A DNA stretch of 6,048 nt from Burkholderiales bacterium. GTDB lineage: Bacteria; Pseudomonadota; Gammaproteobacteria; Burkholderiales; SG8-39. Every line of letters starts with the position of its first letter. Within the stretch, counting starts at the first letter, position 1. Below, piece after piece: positions 1 through 3,871 of the stretch. The position numbers and the translations under genes are program-made. The stretch covers positions 1 through 6,048 of the forward strand of contig SXNB01000194.1 in NCBI GenBank assembly GCA_005777205.1, read 5' to 3'. Under the pieces are notes generated by a model. It saw only the letters and a program-made list of their open reading frames with translations. It was not told the DNA's origin and did not search any database.

Positions 1-681
1 ATCCTCGTCGAGACCACCGGCATGGCCGACCCCGGGCCGGTGGCGCAGACCTTCTTCGTCGACGGGGACATCAGCCAGCGCTACCTGCTGGATGCCATCA
101 TCACGCTGGTGGACGCGAAGCATGCCCCGGCGACGCTCGACCAGTACCACGAAGCGCAGGAGCAGGTGGGCTTCGCCGACCGGATCCTGCTGTCCAAGAC
201 CGACCTCGTCGCCGAGACGGAGACGAAGGCGCTGATCGAGCGCCTGAGGCGCATGAATCCGCGCGCGCCGGTGAAGCCGGTGCACTTCGGGGTCGCGCCG
301 ATAGAGGGGATCCTCGACATCCGCGGCTTCAACCTTAGCGCGATCCTGGAAATCGAGCCCGGATTCCTGGAAGAAGAGCACCACGAGCACGCCGACGATG
401 TGGAGTCGTTCGTCTTCCGCAGCGAGCAGCCCTTCGACGGCGACAAGTTGGAGCAGTTCCTGAGCGGGATGCTGCGCGTCTACGGCGCCGACATGCTGCG
501 CTACAAGGGCGTGCTGTGGGTGACGCAACGCGTGGTGTTCCAGGGGGTGCACATGCTCATGGGCGGGGAGAACGGCAAGCCCTGGGGCAAGGACAAGAAG
601 CAGTCGGTGATGGTGTTCATCGGCCGCAACCTGCCCCGGAACCTGTTCCTCGCCGGCCTGGAGCAATGCCTGGCGAACTGA
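1..681 (+). CDS. COG0523/CobW-family zinc metallochaperone GTPase (5' truncated by window)
   Basis: The frame is open from base 1, so this is the C-terminal 226 residues of a longer protein; the Walker A loop and the family's CxCC metal motif would lie before the window. Visible G3E-family GTPase marks are the Walker B-like stretch ILVETTG followed by MADPGPV (fragment residues 1-14) and the guanine-specificity motif SKTD (65-68), the form of NKxD usual in this family. A His/acid patch with EEEHHEHADD (124-133) joins the GTPase domain to a CobW C-terminal domain, which contains RYKGVLW and ends near the stop. Family members use GTP hydrolysis to deliver zinc (or cobalt) to cytosolic client enzymes, and many are induced under zinc starvation. 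The ABC and ZnuD-like neighbours favour the zinc-responsive (ZigA/YeiR-like) subgroup over true cobalamin CobW. No cobalamin genes are present. The family call is firm; the client protein is unknown. Confidence 0.93.
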   Translation: MLVETTGMADPGPVAQTFFVDGDISQRYLLDAIITLVDAKHAPATLDQYHEAQEQVGFADRILLSKTDLVAETETKALIERLRRMNPRAPVKPVHFGVAPIEGILDIRGFNLSAILEIEPGFLEEEHHEHADDVESFVFRSEQPFDGDKLEQFLSGMLRVYGADMLRYKGVLWVTQRVVFQGVHMLMGGENGKPWGKDKKQSVMVFIGRNLPRNLFLAGLEQCLAN

Positions 682-712
682 TCGGGCACCAGCTTGTCTG
701 TACCATGCGCCC

Positions 713-1339
713 ATGCTCAGCCTGTCCGCCATCCGCCAGCGCTACCGCTCCCGTCTCGCCCTTTCGCTGGAGCAGTTCGAGGTGGGCGCGGGCGAGCACT
801 GGCTGGTGCTCGGCGCATCGGGCAGCGGCAAGACCACGCTGCTGAATCTCGCCGCGGGGTTGCTGCGCGCGACCGAGGGTACTGTGCGGGCCGCGGGCGA
901 GGACCTGGGATGCCTTGGCGAGGCGGCGCTCGACCGCTGGCGCGGCCGCCAGGTCGGCATCGTGCCGCAGAAACTGCACCTCGTGGCGAGCCTCAACGTG
1001 GCGCAGAACCTCGCCCTGGCGCCCTGGCTCGCGGGCCTGCCGCCTGCCGCCGCGCGCGCGGCGGAGCTGCTCGCGGCGCTGGGCCTCGCGGACAAGGCGG
1101 GCGCCCGGCCCGCGCAGCTTTCGCACGGCCAGGCGCAGCGCGTCGCCGTGGCGCGCGCGGTGATGAACCGCCCGGCGCTGCTGCTCGCCGACGAGCCGAC
1201 CTCGAACCTTGACGACGCGGCCTGCGCCGCGGCCCTGGACCTGCTGCAGTCGCAGGCGCGCGATTGCGGCGCGACGCTCGTCGTCGCGACGCACGACCGG
1301 CGCGCCCGCGAGCGCTTCGAGAAGGTGCTGCAGCTATGA
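713..1339 (+). CDS. ABC transporter ATP-binding protein, LolD/MacB type
   Basis: A complete 208-residue nucleotide-binding subunit. All motifs are intact: Walker A GASGSGKTT (34-42), Q-loop Gln86, signature LSHGQ (136-140), Walker B LLLADEP with catalytic Glu161, D-loop NLDD (165-168) and H-loop His194 in ATHD. The short length and the ADEPTSNLD style match the LolD/MacB/FtsE group, which energises FtsX-type permeases, and such a permease follows 25 bp later. It should act at the cytoplasmic face of the inner membrane as a dimer. The ATG at 713 begins the conserved region. There is no clear Shine-Dalgarno sequence, and the ATG at 705 is out of frame. The gap to the GTPase gene is 31 bp, consistent with co-transcription. 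The same pairing with DUF3299 occurs in zinc-responsive operons of other proteobacteria (recalled, not checked). The substrate is not evident from sequence. Confidence 0.95.
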   Translation: MLSLSAIRQRYRSRLALSLEQFEVGAGEHWLVLGASGSGKTTLLNLAAGLLRATEGTVRAAGEDLGCLGEAALDRWRGRQVGIVPQKLHLVASLNVAQNLALAPWLAGLPPAAARAAELLAALGLADKAGARPAQLSHGQAQRVAVARAVMNRPALLLADEPTSNLDDAACAAALDLLQSQARDCGATLVVATHDRRARERFEKVLQL

Positions 1340-1364
1340 CAACCACGGGAACGAAGGCTGCGAC

Positions 1365-2552
1365 ATGAACCTTGCCGCGATGAGCTTCGCCTACCTGCGC
1401 GCGCGTCCACTTGGGGCGGCGCTCAATGTGCTGCTGCTCGCGCTGGGCGTGGCGACCATCACCGTGCTGTTGCTCGCGTCCCGGCAGCTCGAGCAACGCA
1501 TGCACGGCGACGCGCGCGGCATCGACCTCGTGGTGGGCGCCAAGGGCAGCCCGATGCAGCTGGTGCTCTCGGCGGTGTTCCATATCGACGTGCCGCCGGG
1601 AAACATTTCCGTGCCGGAGGCGAAGAAGCTCGCGGCGCACCGGTCGGTGAAGCAGGCGATTCCAATGGCCCTGGGCGACAGCTACCAGGGCTTTCGCATC
1701 GTCGGCACCACGCACGATTACCCGGCACACTACGGGGCGAAGCTCGGCGCAGGCCGGCTCTGGGGGGGGCCGATGGAAGCGGTGCTCGGCGCGGAGGTCG
1801 CGCGCGCAAGCCGGCTCGCGCCGGGGGCCCGTATCGTCGGCGCGCACGGCCTGGGGGGCGGTGCCGGCGGGGAGCACCTGCACGACGAAGCCCCTTACGA
1901 AGTGGTCGGGGTGATGGCGCCCACCGGGACGGTGATCGACCGCCTGGTGCTCACGGCCGTGGAATCGGTCTGGGAGGTACACGGTACCGGCGGCGAGCCG
2001 GAGGAATACCAGGAGTTCACCGCGCTGCTGCTGCGCTACGCCAGCCCGCTCGCCGCGGCGACGCTGCCGCGGCAGGTGAACGCGAATCCGCACCTGCAGG
2101 CGGGGTCTCCGGCCTACGAAAGCGCGCGCCTGTTTAGCATGGTCGGCGCCGGCGTGGAGGTGCTGCAGGGCTTTGGCGTGGCCCTGATGCTGGCCGCCGG
2201 CCTGTCGGTCTTCATCGCGCTTACCAACGCGCTCGAGGAGCGCCGCCGCGACCTCGCGGTGATGCGCATGCTGGGCGCGGGCCGGGGGAAGCTCTTCGGG
2301 CTGCTGGTGCTCGAAGGCGTGCTGCTGGCCTCGATGGGGGTTGCGCTCGGGCTGGCGCTCGGCCACGTCGCGACGGCGGCTACCGGCGCCCTGCTCGAGG
2401 CCCGCCAGCAGGGGGCACTGTCGGGCCTGTTTTGGCTGGCCGAGGAATGGTGGATCGTGGGCGGGGCGCTTCTGGTGGGGCTAGCCGCGGCGCTCGCGCC
2501 CGGATGGCGGGCCTACCGGACGGACCTCGCCGGCGTGCTGGCGGAAGGCTGA
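1365..2552 (+). CDS. FtsX-like ABC transporter permease (MacB/LolC-type)
   Basis: A 395-residue inner-membrane permease, partner of the preceding ATPase. The hydrophobicity layout is the four-helix FtsX/MacB plan: one helix at about 17-38, a large periplasmic domain at about 40-265, then helices at about 267-288, 310-334 and 363-380. The conserved post-TM1 stretch GIDLVVGAKGSPMQLVLSA is characteristic of this group, and the cytosolic loop EERRRDLAVMRMLGA (291-305) is the usual ATPase-coupling segment. Upstream in-frame codons exist, but the ATG at 1365 is preferred because GAAGG sits 7 bases before it and it follows the ATPase stop. The periplasmic domain has a His/Gly segment at 161-174 (HGLGGGAGG then EHLHDE), possibly metal-binding. 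MacB-type transporters work by mechanotransmission and are not classic channel importers, so the direction of transport is open. An 8-G run at 1762-1769 lies in the coding frame without breaking it. Confidence 0.93.
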   Translation: MNLAAMSFAYLRARPLGAALNVLLLALGVATITVLLLASRQLEQRMHGDARGIDLVVGAKGSPMQLVLSAVFHIDVPPGNISVPEAKKLAAHRSVKQAIPMALGDSYQGFRIVGTTHDYPAHYGAKLGAGRLWGGPMEAVLGAEVARASRLAPGARIVGAHGLGGGAGGEHLHDEAPYEVVGVMAPTGTVIDRLVLTAVESVWEVHGTGGEPEEYQEFTALLLRYASPLAAATLPRQVNANPHLQAGSPAYESARLFSMVGAGVEVLQGFGVALMLAAGLSVFIALTNALEERRRDLAVMRMLGAGRGKLFGLLVLEGVLLASMGVALGLALGHVATAATGALLEARQQGALSGLFWLAEEWWIVGGALLVGLAAALAPGWRAYRTDLAGVLAEG

Positions 2553-2573
2553 CATCAACTGATAGCAACCAAT

Positions 2574-2578
2574 GGAGG
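2574..2578 (+). promoter_or_regulatory. Ribosome binding site of the small Cys/His protein
   Basis: GGAGG lies 4 bases before the ATG at 2583. It fixes the start of a gene short enough to be missed and supports its being a real translated unit. Confidence 0.75.
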
Positions 2579-2582
2579 ATGC

Positions 2583-2834
2583 ATGAAAGTCTGGATCGTG
2601 ATTGCGATGGCGCTGGCCTTGCCTCTGGCCGCAATAGCGCAGAAGAAGGATGACAAGGACGCGGCGCATCTGAAGCAGGACATTTCGGCCCACCGCACGA
2701 TCGCCGCGGCGCACGAGTCCGCGGCGAAGTGCCTGGAGTCGGGCAAGCCGGAAAAGGAGTGCCACGCCCAGCTCGCCAAGGACTGCGGCAAGCTCGCGGT
2801 CGGCAAGTACTGCGGCATGCGCCATCGCCATTAG
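2583..2834 (+). CDS. Small secreted Cys/His protein, putative periplasmic metal-binding or chaperone partner
   Basis: An 83-residue protein of no family that I can name with confidence. It starts with a typical signal peptide (MKVWIVIAMALALPLAAIA, cleavage probably near residue 19-20). The mature part of about 64 residues is charged and helix-prone. It has four cysteines (C50, C60, C68, C77) spaced CX9C-X7-CX8C and six histidines (29, 37, 44, 61, 81, 83), ending in HRH. The Cys pattern suggests two disulfides across a helical hairpin, and the His residues suggest metal binding; both are inference. It lies 30 bp after the permease and 14 bp before the DUF3299 gene, so it is almost certainly in the same transcript and probably serves the ABC module in the periplasm. 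A signal peptide, a good ribosome binding site and the operon position support it as a real gene despite its size. Confidence 0.85.
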   Translation: MKVWIVIAMALALPLAAIAQKKDDKDAAHLKQDISAHRTIAAAHESAAKCLESGKPEKECHAQLAKDCGKLAVGKYCGMRHRH

Positions 2835-2848
2835 GCCGAGGGAGTAGA

Positions 2849-3358
2849 ATGGTTTTCATGCTCCGCATCGCCGCCTTCGCCCTCGCCGCCTTGGTTGGCG
2901 GCGCAATGGCGCAGTCCCCTGGCGGCGGGCATACGCCACCGCCAGGGACGAAGTTCGGTGCACCGCCCGACCAAGCGGTGTTCCGGCCGCTGCCCGAGCG
3001 CAGGGACGTGGTGTCCTGGAAGCTGCTCGCGCAGGTGGAGCTGGTGCGACTGAAGGACCGCTACGCGCCGCAGTTCTCCTCGAGCGTCGCTGCGCTCGAC
3101 AGGAAGGAAGTCAAGCTCCAAGGCTTCATGATGCCGCTGCAGATGGGCGACAAGCAGTCGCACTTCGTGCTCTCGGCCATGCCGGTGACCTGTGCCTTCT
3201 GCGTGCCGGGCGGACCCGAGCAGCTGGTGGAGGTGAAGGCGAAGCTCCCGGTCACCTACGGCTTCGAGGCCGTCGTCCTGAGCGGGAAGCTGGAAGTCCT
3301 GAAGGACGATTCCAACGGCATTTTCTACCGGCTGACCGACGCCGTCCTCGCCAAGTAG
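2849..3358 (+). CDS. Secreted DUF3299-type protein with CxxC motif
   Basis: A 169-residue exported protein. The N-terminus (MVFMLRIAAFALAALVGGAMA, cleavage near 21) is a signal peptide, followed by a Pro/Gly-rich linker to about residue 45. The globular part resembles DUF3299: VSWKLLAQV (55-63), a strand with VKLQGFMMPLQ (88-98), a segment with CAFC (C115, C118) then VPGGPEQLVEV, and the C-terminal strand FYRLTDA. DUF3299 proteins are periplasmic or lipid-anchored, have no assigned reaction, and often follow an ABC ATPase/FtsX permease pair in zinc-responsive operons. No lipobox is visible here. The ATG at 2849 is chosen because GGGAG ends 4 bases before it; the in-frame ATG at 2858 is the alternative and shortens the protein by three residues. 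The CxxC could be redox-active or bind metal. The family call is from motif recall only. Confidence 0.85.
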   Translation: MVFMLRIAAFALAALVGGAMAQSPGGGHTPPPGTKFGAPPDQAVFRPLPERRDVVSWKLLAQVELVRLKDRYAPQFSSSVAALDRKEVKLQGFMMPLQMGDKQSHFVLSAMPVTCAFCVPGGPEQLVEVKAKLPVTYGFEAVVLSGKLEVLKDDSNGIFYRLTDAVLAK

Positions 3359-3392
3359 CCGCCCGTCGCCATCGCGCGACCGCGCGGGCGGC
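3358..3392 (+). other. GC-rich hairpin after the DUF3299 gene
   Basis: GCCGCCCG (3358-3365) is perfectly complementary to CGGGCGGC (3385-3392) around a 19-base GC-rich loop, starting at the last base of the stop codon. No T-tract follows, so it is not a canonical intrinsic terminator. It could stabilise the 3' end of the first transcript or mark a Rho-dependent end, separating the ABC operon from the receptor operon. Confidence 0.4.
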
Positions 3393-3397
3393 AAGAT

Positions 3398-3428
3398 GCC
3401 CAAATGCAATCCAGTTGCATAATTGGGC
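3398..3428 (+). promoter_or_regulatory. Interrupted palindrome, candidate Zur-type operator over a -10-like element
   Basis: ATGCAA (3404-3409), the spacer TCCAG and TTGCAT (3415-3420) form a perfect 6-5-6 inverted repeat. A second arm pair, GCCCAA (3398-3403) and TTGGGC (3423-3428), flanks it, offset on the right by AA (3421-3422). CATAAT (3418-3423), five of six bases of a -10 hexamer, overlaps the right half, so a bound repressor would block the promoter. No good -35 is seen at 16-18 bp spacing. The size and position fit a dimeric Fur-family repressor, and the downstream ZnuD-like receptor makes Zur the likely regulator. That assignment is inference from context. Confidence 0.55.
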
Positions 3429-3450
3429 GGATGTCCCTAACATGCCAGGG

Positions 3451-3807
3451 ATGACAGGAGCGTTGCAAGTCCGTGCCCTGCGGCTTTTCCTCGCCGCCGC
3501 CCTGCTGGCGGCCTGGCAGGGTGCGCTCGTCCATCCGCTGGAGCACGTCGGCGAGCAGGGCGAGCTGGTACACCTGACGCGCCTCGCCGCCGCCGGCAAT
3601 GGCTGCGACGACCAGGATCACGGCGATTCCGGAACTAACGCGCTGTGCGACGCCATCGCCGCAGTGGCCGAGGTCCTGAATGGGCGCACCGAGCCCGTCC
3701 TGCTGGCGGTGGGCGGCGCGTCGGCGCCGGTTGTCATCCCCGTCCCTGTACAGCGCGCCAACGATCCGCCCGCCTACCGCAGTCAGGCCCCTCCGCAAGT
3801 CTCCTGA
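3451..3807 (+). CDS. Small secreted His/Cys-containing protein of unknown function
   Basis: About 118 residues if the ATG at 3451 is used. The N-terminus (a few polar and basic residues, then LRLFLAAALLAAWQGALV) looks like a signal peptide or a single membrane anchor. After it come scattered potential metal ligands: HPLEH (28-32), H41, C52, H57 in CDDQDHGD, and C66 in ALCDAIAAVAEVL. The Ala/Pro-rich C-terminal third has no recognisable motif. I do not recognise a family; small proteins of this layout (export signal, HPxEH-like segment, short Cys/His segment) are often seen before TonB receptors. It is the first gene after the candidate operator and 64 bp before the receptor, so it is probably co-induced with it. 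The start is uncertain: the ATG at 3442 and TTG at 3463 are in frame, AGGAG at 3456-3460 is too close to the TTG, and TTG 3415 lies inside the operator. Confidence 0.7.
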   Translation: MTGALQVRALRLFLAAALLAAWQGALVHPLEHVGEQGELVHLTRLAAAGNGCDDQDHGDSGTNALCDAIAAVAEVLNGRTEPVLLAVGGASAPVVIPVPVQRANDPPAYRSQAPPQVS

Positions 3808-3822
3808 AGTCCGAAGGTCCAT

Positions 3823-3846
3823 GCCGGGGAAATGCTGTTCCCTGGC
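3823..3846 (+). other. Intercistronic hairpin before the receptor gene
   Basis: Bases 3823-3831 pair with 3838-3846 as a nine-base-pair stem (one G-U pair) around the six-base loop ATGCTG. It lies in the 64-bp gap and ends 14 bases before the receptor's Shine-Dalgarno sequence. It has no T-tract. It could act as an mRNA stability or processing element that raises receptor expression relative to the small protein, or it may be chance in GC-rich sequence. Confidence 0.3.
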
Positions 3847-3860
3847 TATCGTTGGTGTTC

Positions 3861-3866
3861 AGGAGG
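3861..3866 (+). promoter_or_regulatory. Strong Shine-Dalgarno of the TonB-dependent receptor
   Basis: A full-consensus AGGAGG lies 5 bases before the ATG at 3872. It sets the receptor start and excludes the roughly 64-codon in-frame extension upstream, which overlaps the preceding gene and lacks signal-peptide character. It is the strongest ribosome binding site in the window. Confidence 0.85.
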
Positions 3867-3871
3867 CAAAC

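Noticed and set aside
681..712. Zur-like operator or promoter before the ATPase gene
   Set aside because: No inverted repeat and no -35 in the 31-bp gap; co-transcription with the GTPase gene is simpler.
617..1294. Minus-strand open frame opposite the ATPase gene
   Set aside because: Arg/Ala-rich shadow with no recognisable domain, no upstream ribosome binding site noticed, and overlap with intact Walker A, signature and Walker B codons.
1209..1364. In-frame 5' extension of the permease
   Set aside because: It overlaps the end of the ATPase gene in another frame and encodes an Arg/Ser-rich peptide; GAAGG and the conserved N-terminus favour the ATG at 1365.
993..2366. Long minus-strand open frame of 457 codons opposite the ABC genes
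   Set aside because: Rich in Arg, Ala, Pro and His with no domain; it is the GC-driven mirror of the ATPase and permease, both of which have intact family motifs.
3358..3392. GC hairpin as a Rho-independent terminator
   Set aside because: The stem is good but no T-rich tract follows on either strand, so I list it only as a hairpin.
3680..3871. In-frame 5' extension of the receptor
   Set aside because: It overlaps the preceding small gene and would bury the signal peptide about 64 residues inside; AGGAGG at 3861-3866 places the true start at 3872.
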